DNA of 64,000 bases from positions 310,001 through 374,000 of the forward strand of contig NZ_CP048113.1 in the NCBI RefSeq assembly GCF_010093065.1. Direction: 5' to 3'. Position numbers and translations under genes: made by a program. Source of the stretch: Chitinophaga agri (GTDB lineage Bacteria; Bacteroidota; Bacteroidia; Chitinophagales; Chitinophagaceae). A model generated the notes under the pieces. That model ran no database searches, was not told where the DNA came from, and saw only the letters and a list, made by a program, of their open reading frames with translations. Positions 1 through 8,469 of this stretch are shown here, piece after piece (position 1 is the first letter of the stretch; every line of letters begins with the position of its first letter).

Positions 1-461
1 TACAGCTGATGGATCAGTGCCTCCCGCGGCATACCGTTTTCCCGTATATGCTGATACCTGTTCAGGCGCGACTGGATACTCTTGAGCAGTTCTTCGCCGG
101 TAAACGGAAATACCAGGAAATCGTCCGCACCCAGGTTCATTCCCTTCCTGATGTTGGCTGTCACATTCAGCCGGTTGAACAGGACAAAAGGCAGGTGTTT
201 CAGGGTAGGATCATCCCGCAGAGAGATCAGGAACTGGTAGCCGGAGCTGTCGGCTACTAATACGTCACACAGGATAAGGTCTGGCTGCTGGTGATTGGAA
301 AAGTTAATGGCATCGGCAATCGTATTGGCCGTAATAACATCATACATAGGTAACAACAGCTGCCGGAATTTCCGCAAAATAGCAACATCTCCTGTTACCA
401 GCAGGATGCGTGAATGAGGGGCCTCCTGAAGGCCGGAGGTGGCCGGATAAGGTGTATTCAT
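1..461 (-). CDS. Atypical response-regulator receiver protein, C-terminus cut by window edge
   Basis: The visible 153 residues form a CheY-like receiver domain starting at the ATG at 459-461. The probable phospho-acceptor is D66 in the strand DLILCD. The domain is degenerate elsewhere. The usual acidic pair near residue 24 is reduced to one acid (VTGD), and the conserved lysine before proline is phenylalanine (VFPF, residues 117-120). This suggests either altered switching or phosphorylation-independent signalling. The open frame runs off the left edge, so any output domain (DNA-binding or kinase) is unseen. A short palindrome, CCGAT-ACG-ATCGG, lies about 20 bp upstream at 479-491 and could be an operator. 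The receiver fold is clear; the role is unknown. Confidence 0.8.
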   Translation of the reverse strand, partial: MNTPYPATSGLQEAPHSRILLVTGDVAILRKFRQLLLPMYDVITANTIADAINFSNHQQPDLILCDVLVADSSGYQFLISLRDDPTLKHLPFVLFNRLNVTANIRKGMNLGADDFLVFPFTGEELLKSIQSRLNRYQHIRENGMPREALIHQL

Positions 462-689
462 GGTACATGGTTTATCTCCGATACGATCGGAAATGTTTTA
501 TTAGGTTAATACTCGCCTTTTAATGGTTAATGAATGTGGCTGGCTCTTTAAGCCATTCATGACAAGGTTAATAGAATAATAACAAGTAGTGAGGCTTTGG
601 AAGAAAGATATGGGATTTTTTGGTCTCTGTATAAAAGCAGCGTACTGTAGTAAAGGTATGGAAATTATTGCAACTAATTGATTTAGTAT

Positions 690-724
690 GTAAAAAAGGC
701 AATATCAGGATGATATTGCCTTTC
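690..724 (-). terminator. Rho-independent terminator of the tviB operon
   Basis: There is a 13-bp perfect stem (695-707 with 711-723) around a 3-nt loop. On the minus strand it is followed by a run of T (the A-run at 692-697 on the plus strand). It lies 20 bp past the stop of the nucleotide-sugar dehydrogenase gene. Confidence 0.9.
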
Positions 725-743
725 TGAATATTAGCCGTAGCAG

Positions 744-2024
744 TTACAGTCGCCCGTCTACAATGTCCCTGTCAATGCAGGCCTTTGTATCAAAAATGAC
801 AGTATTACTGCTACTATATTTTTTGAAATCGAATGTAAGGAACTCCCGGTGTGCTACCGCAATGACCATGGCATCAAATATTTCATCTCCCGTCAGCCGG
901 GTAATGATATCAATGCCATATTCTCTTTTCACTTCCTCCTGGTCTGCCCAGGGATCATATACGGTCACTGCCAGCCCGTATTGCAGCAGTTCATGGTAAA
1001 TATCGATCACCCGCGTATTACGTACGTCCGGACAATTTTCCTTAAATGTGATCCCCATGATCAGTGCGCGGGCTCCCTTGATCTTATGGTCCTTGTCGAT
1101 CATCAGTTTCACCACCTTGTTCGCTACAAAATAGCCCATCTGGTCATTCACCCTTCTGCCGGAGAGGATCACCTGCGGATGGTACCCCAGTGATTCCGCC
1201 TTATGGGCCAGGTAATAGGGGTCCACGCCAATGCAGTGCCCTCCGACCAGTCCCGGTTTGTAACGCAGGAAGTTCCATTTGGTGGCCGCTGCCTCTATCA
1301 CGTCGTTTGTGTCAATACCAATACGGTCAAAGATCAGTGCCAGTTCATTCACGAACGATATATTCACATCCCGCTGGGCGTTTTCGATCGCTTTGGATGC
1401 TTCTGCCACCTTGATGCTGGGTGCTTTATGTGTACCGGCCGTGATAATGGACGCATATAGTGCGTCAATGCGGGTAGCAATATCGGGTGTAGAGCCGCTG
1501 GTCACCTTTTTGATCCGGGTGAGTGTATTGACCTTATCACCTGGATTGATCCTTTCGGGTGAATAACCCACAAAGAAGTCCTGGTTGTACCGTAAACCGG
1601 AGTGTTGCTCCAGTACAGGCACACAATCGTCTTCCGTACATCCAGGGTAAACCGTGGATTCATAGATCACAATATCACCTGGTTTCAGCACACTTCCCAG
1701 CATGGCCGTAGCATTCAGGAGGAAGGTGAGGTCGGGCGATTTAAATTCGTCTATGGGAGTGGGTACGGTAACAATAAAGATGCTGTATGCTTTCAGGTCA
1801 TTGATATCTGAAGAAAAACGCAGACCGGCACCGGCTCCGGGTTGCTTTCCGGTAGCGAGCAGGGTGTGCAGGGCTTCGATATCAGCTTCGCGGGTTTTAT
1901 CCTGTCCGTTGCATAATTCACCGACACGTGTCTCATTTATATCAAATCCGAGCACGGGATATTTTCTGGCAAATTCAATGGCAAGGGGCAGGCCCACGTA
2001 GCCTAAGCCGATAACTGCTATCAT
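744..2024 (-). CDS. tviB: UDP-N-acetylglucosamine/mannosamine dehydrogenase (TviB/WbpO type)
   Basis: This 426-residue nucleotide-sugar dehydrogenase oxidises C6 of a UDP-HexNAc to the uronic acid with NAD+, giving an acidic sugar for surface polysaccharide. It begins directly with the Rossmann motif GLGYVG (residues 6-11). It contains YESTVYPGCTE, YSPERINPGD and the catalytic cysteine in GGHCIGVDPYYL, and ends with the UDP-binding C-terminal domain (FKENCPDVRNTR). These segments are closer to Vi-antigen TviB/WbpO than to UDP-glucose dehydrogenases. It is the last gene of an operon with the PHP phosphatase 9 bp upstream, and a strong terminator follows. Whether the substrate is UDP-GlcNAc or UDP-ManNAc cannot be decided from sequence. 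A WecB epimerase is encoded at 45 kb. Confidence 0.9.
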   Translation of the reverse strand: MIAVIGLGYVGLPLAIEFARKYPVLGFDINETRVGELCNGQDKTREADIEALHTLLATGKQPGAGAGLRFSSDINDLKAYSIFIVTVPTPIDEFKSPDLTFLLNATAMLGSVLKPGDIVIYESTVYPGCTEDDCVPVLEQHSGLRYNQDFFVGYSPERINPGDKVNTLTRIKKVTSGSTPDIATRIDALYASIITAGTHKAPSIKVAEASKAIENAQRDVNISFVNELALIFDRIGIDTNDVIEAAATKWNFLRYKPGLVGGHCIGVDPYYLAHKAESLGYHPQVILSGRRVNDQMGYFVANKVVKLMIDKDHKIKGARALIMGITFKENCPDVRNTRVIDIYHELLQYGLAVTVYDPWADQEEVKREYGIDIITRLTGDEIFDAMVIAVAHREFLTFDFKKYSSSNTVIFDTKACIDRDIVDGRL

Positions 2025-2033
2025 GTCTGTTTA

Positions 2034-2804
2034 TTACTTTATCACCTGTGCGGCGGTCGTCAGCGTCTTATTTTTGAATGGGTAGTTCTCGAGTAGTTTC
2101 ACCAGCTTTTTGTCTTTCGCAATGGCCCTGATCGCCTGGAGATGTTTCTCATGGTGGAGGTCTGTTCCAATAAAGTCCACCAGCTGCTGTTCTATCAGCC
2201 ACTCCGCTGCTTTCTGAATATGACGGCCATAATAGCCGGCCAGGGAAAGCAGGTTCACCTGCAGGTAACAGCCTCTTTGTTTGAAAGTGCGGTATTCGTC
2301 GGTTTGCTGATGGTAATAGTTGTATCGCTCGGGGTGGGCCAATATCGGCCGGTACCCCTGTGCGGACAGGTCAAACAACCACTGATGGAGCTGCGGGGGC
2401 GCACACATGAACGAGATCTCTACCAGCAGCAGCTCACCATTCAATGTAAGCAGCCGGGATGATTTCATCAGTTCTTCAAAGTATTCGTCCATATAATATT
2501 CCGCAGCATGATGGTAGCTTACCGTAGAGCCCTTTGCTAACAGTGCTTCCTTCACACTTTGGAAAGGAGCACTGATGGTCTCTGCTGAATTCGGATAACG
2601 ATCAATAATAATATGAGGGGTGGTGATCACCTTCTGTATGCCTAATTCATGCAATGTTTCGATGAAATGGACAGCGGTCTCTACTTCCTGCACACCGTCG
2701 TCTATTGCCGGTACAAGATGAGAATGTATATCGGTCTCTATTCCGGCAAGAAACGGAATGTGCGTATTGTTGGTATCGGACTTTTTGCGAAAAAAGAACA
2801 TCAT
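2034..2804 (-). CDS. CpsB/YwqE-type PHP-family tyrosine-protein phosphatase
   Basis: This 256-residue metal-dependent phosphatase belongs to the polymerase-and-histidinol-phosphatase (PHP) fold. The metal-binding signature DIHSHLVPAIDDG is near residues 25-37. Further ligand motifs are TTPHI (about residue 60), LAHPERY and GTDLHHEKH near the C-terminus. Members of this family dephosphorylate the tyrosine-rich tails of BY-kinases that control capsule or exopolysaccharide export. The pairing with a nucleotide-sugar dehydrogenase 9 bp downstream agrees with that role. No BY-kinase gene is visible in the window. The N-terminus (MMFFFRKK) has two adjacent possible starts. Confidence 0.88.
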   Translation of the reverse strand: MMFFFRKKSDTNNTHIPFLAGIETDIHSHLVPAIDDGVQEVETAVHFIETLHELGIQKVITTPHIIIDRYPNSAETISAPFQSVKEALLAKGSTVSYHHAAEYYMDEYFEELMKSSRLLTLNGELLLVEISFMCAPPQLHQWLFDLSAQGYRPILAHPERYNYYHQQTDEYRTFKQRGCYLQVNLLSLAGYYGRHIQKAAEWLIEQQLVDFIGTDLHHEKHLQAIRAIAKDKKLVKLLENYPFKNKTLTTAAQVIK

Positions 2805-2829
2805 TGGTTAATGGGTCTGGTATATGAAG

Positions 2830-3309
2830 TTACGCTTCGAAATCGAGTGAAGCTACTATCTCTTCGAGGTACTTCTGATCAGTTTCATCGAATTGATTCA
2901 GTAGTTCACTATCCACGTCCAATACACCAATAACCACGCCATTGCGGATTACAGGGACTACTATTTCCGATTTTGACAGACTGCTGCAGGCAATATGGCC
3001 GGGAAAAGCCTCGACGTCAGGCACGATCAGTGTTTTTGCCTCAGCCCAGCTGGCGCCGCACACGCCTCTTCCTTTTTTGATACGGGTACAGGCTACCGGA
3101 CCCTGGAAGGGGCCTAACACCAGTTCATCACCTTTTACAAGATAAAATCCCACCCAGAACCAGTTGAACTGCTCTTTGAGTGCAGCCACGGTGTTAGCCA
3201 GATTGGCTATCAGGTCCCGTTCACCCGTCACCAGTGCATTGATTTGCGGAATAATGGATTGATATTCTGCTGTCTTGTCTCCTTTAACTATGCTTAGATC
3301 TTCTGCCAT
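2830..3309 (-). CDS. msrC: Free methionine-(R)-sulfoxide reductase (GAF-type fRMsr)
   Basis: This 159-residue single-GAF-domain enzyme reduces free L-methionine-(R)-sulfoxide in the cytoplasm, with thioredoxin as reductant. Three cysteines, C74, C84 and C108, have the same 10- and 24-residue spacing as the catalytic set of E. coli fRMsr (C84, C94, C118). They sit in CTRIKKGRGVCG and HIACSS. I chose the ATG at 3307-3309. A longer reading frame extends upstream, but it would translate an AT-rich segment holding a perfect TAnnTTTG promoter box only 5 nt before this ATG. The PHP phosphatase follows after 25 bp, so this is probably the first gene of a three-gene operon. Confidence 0.9.
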   Translation of the reverse strand: MAEDLSIVKGDKTAEYQSIIPQINALVTGERDLIANLANTVAALKEQFNWFWVGFYLVKGDELVLGPFQGPVACTRIKKGRGVCGASWAEAKTLIVPDVEAFPGHIACSSLSKSEIVVPVIRNGVVIGVLDVDSELLNQFDETDQKYLEEIVASLDFEA

Positions 3310-3314
3310 AAATG

Positions 3315-3348
3315 CAAATATAATGAAACTTGGAGGGAGCTGTGCAAA
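3315..3348 (-). promoter_or_regulatory. Bacteroidota-type promoter of msrC, apparently leaderless
   Basis: The -7 box TATATTTG (3315-3322, minus strand) has a TTTG -33 element at 3345-3348, with 22 bp between. The box ends 5 nt before the ATG, which places the likely transcription start on or next to the start codon. Confidence 0.6.
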
Positions 3349-3604
3349 CCGGCTGCAGTGTAGGATAAAATGAACAAAAGCAAAAGATAAAATGAACAAA
3401 TAATTACGTAATTTGTCTCTGTAAGTTTTAACCCATCGCTGCCGTCAGCAATATCCCTATTGAAAATCCATCAACCATCATTTGTAAACGTTACATTAAA
3501 AGACACCTGTTATGATGACTAATCACTCCCCGCCGGGCGACGAACTGTTGCTGCTATAAGGGTGCTTATGCCAGCCGGAATTCGTTTACATAAAATATGA
3601 ACCA

Positions 3605-3612
3605 TATATTTG
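3605..3612 (+). promoter_or_regulatory. -7 promoter box of idi, apparently leaderless
   Basis: A perfect TATATTTG ends 7 nt before the ATG of idi. No clear TTG lies at the expected -33 distance; the best is a TTT around 3585. The 310-bp spacer 3310-3619 otherwise shows nothing recognisable. Confidence 0.5.
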
Positions 3613-3619
3613 TCATTGT

Positions 3620-4135
3620 ATGAAAGCACAGGTAATATTGGTGAATGAGCGGGATGAGGAAACCGGATTGATGGAAAAAATGGAAGCTCACGAAAAGGGG
3701 TTACTACACAGGGCCTTTTCAGTGTTTATTATGAATGATAACGGCGAAATGCTGATCCACCAGCGGGCGCTTGATAAGTATCATTCCGGCGGCTTATGGA
3801 CAAACGCCTGCTGTAGCCATCCGATGCCGGGTGAATCAGTAGAAGCCGCGGCACACCGCCGTCTCACAGAAGAAATGGGATTCGATTGTCCGCTACGCGA
3901 ACTATTCCAGTTTACTTACCGCACAGAATTTGACAATGGTCTTATAGAGCATGAATACGACCACGTATGGGTAGGTACTTACAACGGTGTTATCAACCCT
4001 GACCCGGGAGAAGTGCATGCGTTTCGTTTTTTATCTGTAGATGAATTAACCCGGCAATTACTGGCAACCCCCGGGCAGTTCACCAGCTGGTTCAGGCTGG
4101 CCTTTCCTAAAGTAATTGAGCATTTAAGGGAATGA
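3620..4135 (+). CDS. idi: Isopentenyl-diphosphate delta-isomerase, type 1
   Basis: This 171-residue Nudix-fold isomerase interconverts isopentenyl and dimethylallyl diphosphate, supplying the starter for prenyl chains. The catalytic cysteine is C65 in TNACCSHP, aligned with TNxxCxHP of E. coli Idi. The catalytic glutamates are in IEHE (E110 and E112). A Nudix-like helix reads REMGFDCP-like in RRLTEEMGFDCP. The length is normal for the family. The terpene synthase gene starts 33 bp downstream on the same strand with no terminator between, so the two are probably cotranscribed. Confidence 0.95.
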   Translation: MKAQVILVNERDEETGLMEKMEAHEKGLLHRAFSVFIMNDNGEMLIHQRALDKYHSGGLWTNACCSHPMPGESVEAAAHRRLTEEMGFDCPLRELFQFTYRTEFDNGLIEHEYDHVWVGTYNGVINPDPGEVHAFRFLSVDELTRQLLATPGQFTSWFRLAFPKVIEHLRE

Positions 4136-4168
4136 TAACCCTTTCACCCTCTTAACCCACTTTTTACT

Positions 4169-5131
4169 ATGCCAACGATCACTTTGCCTCGGATAATTTA
4201 TCCGTTCCCCTCTCTTATTAACCAATATGTAACAGCTGCGCATGAGCAAAACCGCCAATGGGTGGCCGATTTCGGATTCATTACCACGCCGGAAGCAATG
4301 GCGCGTTTTGACAAATCACGCTTCGCCTGGCTTGCTGCCAGGGCATTTCCGCAGGCCGATTACAACGAGCTGTGTATTATTGCCAACTTCAATACCTGGC
4401 TCTTTATGCTCGACGACCAATGCGATGAAGCACAACTGGGCAAGAAAGCCATCTACCTGGAACATGTCACCGACGGATTTATGAACATCCTGCGACAGAA
4501 CATACCTGTGGACACGGTGCTCGGCAGGAGTTTCATGCACATCTGGGAACGTATGCAGGCTATCGGCAATCCTGCCTGGCAGGCGCGTTTCATCAGAAGT
4601 ATGGAAGAATACTTCACCTCCTGCCACTGGGAAGCCGGCAACAGAGCCGCCGGTATCACACCCACCGTCGCTGAATATGTCACCATGCGTCCTTACACTG
4701 GCGCCCTGTTTGCCGATGTAGAGGCAATTGAGATCATAGAAAAAGTGTACCTACCTGCTCATATCCTCCAGCACTTCATCGTACAACGTCTTGTACTGGC
4801 CTGCAATAATATTGTATGCTGGGCTAATGATATCTTCTCCTGTGCCAAGGAAGCCAGACAGGGCGACGTGCATAACCTCGTACTGGTACTGCAACACGAA
4901 CGTAACATCTCTATGCAGGATGCCGTCAATGAGACCGCCCGTATGCACGATGAAGAAGTTAAACTCTTCACCGCCCTCGAAAAACTGCTGCCTTCCTTTG
5001 GTGCAGAACTGGACGTAGAACTGGAAAGATTCCTGTCCGTATTACGCTCGTGGATCACGGCCAATTATGACTGGAGCTTCCACGATACCGGACGTTACCA
5101 GGTGAGAGAACTGGAAGTGGTGACGAATTGA
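4169..5131 (+). CDS. Class I terpene synthase (bacterial terpene cyclase)
   Basis: This 320-residue all-alpha terpene cyclase ionises a prenyl diphosphate by loss of diphosphate and cyclises it. All canonical elements are present. The aspartate-rich motif is DDQCDE (82-87). The diphosphate sensor arginine is R174 (MRPYTG), 46 residues before the NSE triad, as usual. The Mg-binding NSE motif is NDIFSCAKE (220-228). A C-terminal RY pair lies at 309-310 with W302 just before it. The size fits sesqui- or diterpene cyclases. Chitinophaga is already known to make such products, e.g. 18-hydroxydolabella-3,7-diene from C. pinensis. The product cannot be predicted from motifs. The idi gene immediately upstream suggests local precursor supply; no prenyl transferase or P450 is adjacent. 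Confidence 0.92.
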   Translation: MPTITLPRIIYPFPSLINQYVTAAHEQNRQWVADFGFITTPEAMARFDKSRFAWLAARAFPQADYNELCIIANFNTWLFMLDDQCDEAQLGKKAIYLEHVTDGFMNILRQNIPVDTVLGRSFMHIWERMQAIGNPAWQARFIRSMEEYFTSCHWEAGNRAAGITPTVAEYVTMRPYTGALFADVEAIEIIEKVYLPAHILQHFIVQRLVLACNNIVCWANDIFSCAKEARQGDVHNLVLVLQHERNISMQDAVNETARMHDEEVKLFTALEKLLPSFGAELDVELERFLSVLRSWITANYDWSFHDTGRYQVRELEVVTN

Positions 5132-5322
5132 AAGTAGGAATTGAAATTGCAGCGAAGCTTGTCGCGATGGAACGATCATAGGCTTGCTCCGTCTGATGGT
5201 ATCAGAAAAAAGGGCGCTTCAGTTATTGAAGCGCCCTTTGTATCACTATTTATTTTGGCTGACCTGAATATTGCCTGAAGACACTTCCGGCTCAATGCCT
5301 GATCCCTGATTCCCAATTCCTA
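5124..5322. repeat. Inverted TAGGAATT-type 3'-end repeat, locus 1
   Basis: The left arm (5124-5160) carries AAGTAGGAATTGAAATTG and then GCAGCGAAG. The right arm (5297-5322) is the inverse (ATCCCTGATTCCCAATTCCTA). A terminator hairpin lies between the arms. The TAG stop codon of the minus-strand gene is itself part of the right-arm TAGGAATT. Confidence 0.6.
5211..5240. terminator. Bidirectional terminator
   Basis: An 11-bp perfect stem (5211-5221 with 5227-5237) has a GTTAT loop. It is preceded by an A-run and followed by TT, between the convergent terpene synthase and membrane-protein genes. Confidence 0.9.
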
Positions 5323-6363
5323 CTGCTTCTCCGCCTTCTGCCGCTTCAATCTCCTCTCCAGCATCTTGCCCAGCCACCAGAATGACAGTGCCAGTATAGT
5401 GAAGAACACGCCCTTGTGTGTCCTGTCCCACAGATATTCGAAGTAACGCGTGTAAAGGTCCAGCAGCAGGAACAATACCGCCATATCCCGCACCATGGTA
5501 TCATGTGTTTTGATACCCCAGATCAATACGAGTACACACAACACTGTAAATCCCGCCACCCACCACAGCAGGTGTACCTGCCTGACCTGCTGCCATTCTT
5601 CAAACGTGGCTGCATTGCCAAAAATAGAGATCATCCAGCCAGATAACAGTAGTAGCAGCCAGCTGCCGATCCAGGTAATATGTTTTACCTGTTTGTATAA
5701 ACGATTATTCCGGAATATAAGATGGATGCCCACCATGATAAAAGCCAGCAGTATCATCCGGCAGGGTAGGTTCATGCCCCAGAAGAACGACTGACCATCT
5801 GAAATAAAGTAAGTGAGCTTGACGTAAGCTGGTATCAGGCATAACAGTGTAGCCGTCCACATCAGCCGGGATGAAAGCAGTATGCCAACTATACCGTACG
5901 TGGCGGTAGCCAGCAGCCAGAACACTCCATAATTGCCATGCAGGTATTGTAAGCTCTTGCCCAGGTATACAACGCTGACGCCGACACTTAATATAGGCAG
6001 CAGCCAGAAAAGCTCCCTGTTGAGGGAATAGTCCGGGTCTTTCTGTCGACGGCGGTAGCCATGAAAACAAAGGAAGATGGTCAGTCCCGCAAATAGCGTG
6101 GCAATAATGCCATCTGTCAGGGAATATTTCAACCGGAACACCTCGATCCACTTCTCATCCAGTACCAGTGAACCGAATGCCATCAACGCACAGGAGATCG
6201 CGGCAATAAAGATATAAAGGGTCACCACCTGCCAGTCGCCTTCCCGTATACGCCACGTTTCCTTCATACGGGTGGCCTGTTCAGGGGTAATAAGGTTCCC
6301 GGATTCCCATTGGCGTACCGCCTTCTGCAGAAGGTACGCTTCCTTTTTATCTACTTCTAACAT
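5320..6363 (-). CDS. Polytopic membrane protein, DUF2157-like
   Basis: This is a 347-residue protein. A cytosolic N-terminus of about 45 residues contains WESGNLITPEQA, which resembles the start of DUF2157 proteins. About nine to ten hydrophobic segments follow, and the C-terminus is basic (LERRLKRQKAEKQ). I see no catalytic motif. It stands alone between a convergent terpene synthase and the divergently oriented symporter. The stop codon lies inside a dispersed TAGGAATT repeat. The function is unknown; the DUF2157 link is by pattern only and should be tested by profile search. Confidence 0.75.
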   Translation of the reverse strand: MLEVDKKEAYLLQKAVRQWESGNLITPEQATRMKETWRIREGDWQVVTLYIFIAAISCALMAFGSLVLDEKWIEVFRLKYSLTDGIIATLFAGLTIFLCFHGYRRRQKDPDYSLNRELFWLLPILSVGVSVVYLGKSLQYLHGNYGVFWLLATATYGIVGILLSSRLMWTATLLCLIPAYVKLTYFISDGQSFFWGMNLPCRMILLAFIMVGIHLIFRNNRLYKQVKHITWIGSWLLLLLSGWMISIFGNAATFEEWQQVRQVHLLWWVAGFTVLCVLVLIWGIKTHDTMVRDMAVLFLLLDLYTRYFEYLWDRTHKGVFFTILALSFWWLGKMLERRLKRQKAEKQ

Positions 6364-6500
6364 ACGGAGTAAATATAACGTAAAAACAAAGTGAAGTATT
6401 GAAATAATGTTTTATTAAGTATCTTGACCCGCTTTTTTACTTATCAAACTTAATGCTACGGTCTGAAAACAGCTTGTGAGCGGGCCTTTAAATCCCTGAT

Positions 6501-8150
6501 ATGAACCAAATAGCTGATGCACATCACTTACGTAACTTGGATTACCTGGTGTTTTTTATCTATTTTATCATAGTAGCCGGCTTCGGTTACTATGTTTTTC
6601 AACGCAAGAAAGCGAAGACTGCCAGTACAAAAGATTTCTTCCTGGCTGAAGGCTCTCTGACCTGGTGGGCCATCGGCGCCTCCCTGATAGCGTCCAATAT
6701 TTCCGCTGAACACTTTATCGGACAGTCCGGTTCCGGTTTTGCATTGGGACTGGCCATCTCTTCCTATGAGTGGATCGCAGCCGCCACCCTGATCATCGTA
6801 GCTATTTTCTTCATTCCTATCTATCTGAAGAATAAGATCTACACGATGCCACAGTTCCTGGCGGAACGTTACAATGGGACGGTGAGCACCATCATGGCTA
6901 TTTTCTGGCTGGTGGTATATGTGCTGGTGAACCTGACATCGATCGTCTACCTGGGTGCACTGGCTATCACGGCCATTTCCGGCATACCGTTCTTCTGGTG
7001 TATTATCGGACTGGCCATTTTTGCGCTCCTGGTGACGCTGGGGGGGATGAAAGTGATCGGTTATACCGACGTGATACAGGTGTTCGTGCTGATCGTCGGC
7101 GGTCTCGCGACGGCCTACCTGGCCTTGCAGATGGTCTCTTCCCACTTCGGATATGGCAACAACATCCTGAAAGGATTGGCGATTGTCCATGAAAAGGCGG
7201 ATACGCATTTCCATATGATCTTCTCTTCCGATCATCCTTACTACAAGGACCTGCCAGGCCTGTCGGTCGTGATCGGTGGTATGTGGATCAACAACCTTAA
7301 TTACTGGGGCTGTAATCAGTATATTATCCAGCGTGCCCTGGGTGCTGATCTGAAGACTGCCCGCAGTGGTATCCTGTTTGCCGCTTTTCTGAAACTGCTG
7401 ATACCGTTGATCTCGGTAATTCCGGGTATCACGGCCTATGTGCTGTTCAAGGAAGGGGTGTTCAATGACGAACTGAGAAACGCAGCAGGCGAGGTAAAGC
7501 CCGACCTGGCCTATCCAACGCTGATGAACCTGTTGCCAGTCGGGCTGAAAGGCCTGGCCTTCGCCGCCCTGACTGCGGCTATCGTGGCGTCGCTGGCAGG
7601 TAAACTGAACAGCATCTCTACCATCTTCTCCCTGGACATCTACCATAAATATTTTAAAAAGGACGCCAGTGAGAAGCACCTGGTTAATGTAGGACGCGTA
7701 GCTGTGATCATCTCAATGGTCGTGGCCTGTATTGTAGCGCCGGCCCTGACCACGCTCGACCAGGCTTACCAGTTCATCCAGGACTGTGTGGGGTACATCT
7801 CACCGGGCATACTGGCCATCTTCCTGCTGGGATTCTTCTGGAAACGTACCACGTCTCTGGCGGCCTTACTGGCAGCTATCCTGACCATTCCGTTGTCCGC
7901 GTTGCTGACTTTCCTGCCCGTATGGACCGACGGATCGTTCCCGGAATATCCTTTCCTGGACCGTATGAGTATTGTGTTTGGCTTCCTGGTGGCGCTAATG
8001 ATCATTGTGACATTATTGGATAAGCGTAGTAAAGACCAGAAACGTGTCATCGAGATCGATCCGGCCTTATTCCGCACCACCCCGGTGTTCATGGTGGGTA
8101 GCGTGGTCATTACAGCACTCCTCATAGTGCTGTATGCCGTATTCTGGTAA
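6501..8150 (+). CDS. Sodium:solute symporter (SSS/SGLT family), probable myo-inositol importer
   Basis: This 549-residue LeuT-fold Na+-coupled symporter has about 14 membrane segments. SGLT-type signatures are visible: FFLAEGSLTWWAIGASLIASNISAEH near the N-terminus, GGMKVIGYTDVIQVF in the middle, NYWGCNQYIIQRALGA, and the Na+-site region AALTAAIVASLAGKLNS. The subfamily includes bacterial sugar and myo-inositol transporters. The next gene encodes myo-inositol oxygenase, so inositol is the most likely substrate. That is inference from context, since a sugar such as glucose or galactose would look the same. A terminator follows the gene, so the pair may be transcribed separately. Start ATG at 6501. 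Confidence 0.9.
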   Translation: MNQIADAHHLRNLDYLVFFIYFIIVAGFGYYVFQRKKAKTASTKDFFLAEGSLTWWAIGASLIASNISAEHFIGQSGSGFALGLAISSYEWIAAATLIIVAIFFIPIYLKNKIYTMPQFLAERYNGTVSTIMAIFWLVVYVLVNLTSIVYLGALAITAISGIPFFWCIIGLAIFALLVTLGGMKVIGYTDVIQVFVLIVGGLATAYLALQMVSSHFGYGNNILKGLAIVHEKADTHFHMIFSSDHPYYKDLPGLSVVIGGMWINNLNYWGCNQYIIQRALGADLKTARSGILFAAFLKLLIPLISVIPGITAYVLFKEGVFNDELRNAAGEVKPDLAYPTLMNLLPVGLKGLAFAALTAAIVASLAGKLNSISTIFSLDIYHKYFKKDASEKHLVNVGRVAVIISMVVACIVAPALTTLDQAYQFIQDCVGYISPGILAIFLLGFFWKRTTSLAALLAAILTIPLSALLTFLPVWTDGSFPEYPFLDRMSIVFGFLVALMIIVTLLDKRSKDQKRVIEIDPALFRTTPVFMVGSVVITALLIVLYAVFW

Positions 8151-8180
8151 TAAACAACCGGGCCTTCGGGCTGCGTAATA

Positions 8181-8220
8181 AAAGCGGGTAACCCTTCATC
8201 AGGGCTGCCCGCTTTTTTTG
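8181..8220 (+). terminator. Terminator after the symporter gene
   Basis: The stem AGCGGG/CCCGCT (8183-8188 with 8208-8213) has a nested CCCT/AGGG and is followed by seven T. The rest of the 319-bp spacer 8151-8469 holds only the promoter listed next. Confidence 0.9.
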
Positions 8221-8391
8221 CGCTATACCGTCGCCAGAGGAGGCCTTTACGATGTATACGGCTTCGTAAGAACCGTGACCTGCCCCTGCGCTGATGTTCA
8301 CTAATGTTTGAATACTAGACCGTCACTTCAAGGTACCCTTATAATAGGAAGACCGGACCGGCAAAATAACCCGGAGAATTAAAATTCACTG

Positions 8392-8422
8392 TTGCGGAAA
8401 TCGATTGAAATCCGTAAATTAG
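8392..8422 (+). promoter_or_regulatory. Candidate promoter of myo-inositol oxygenase gene
   Basis: TTG (8392-8394), a 20-bp spacer, and TAAATTAG (8415-8422) match the Bacteroidota consensus with one mismatch in the -7 box. The predicted leader is about 40 nt. Confidence 0.5.
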
Positions 8423-8469
8423 AGTAGCAGACTAACTATTATTTTTCTCCATTTCAATTTCCACGAATT

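Noticed and set aside
5211..5240. Insertion-sequence ends in the inverted repeats at convergent gene pairs
   Set aside because: The hairpins are terminator-like with A/T flanks, there is no transposase and no target duplication.
6528..7679. A long (383-codon) minus-strand frame opposite the symporter gene
   Set aside because: It is rich in H, Q, R and D as expected from the antisense of membrane helices; the symporter on the plus strand is unambiguous.
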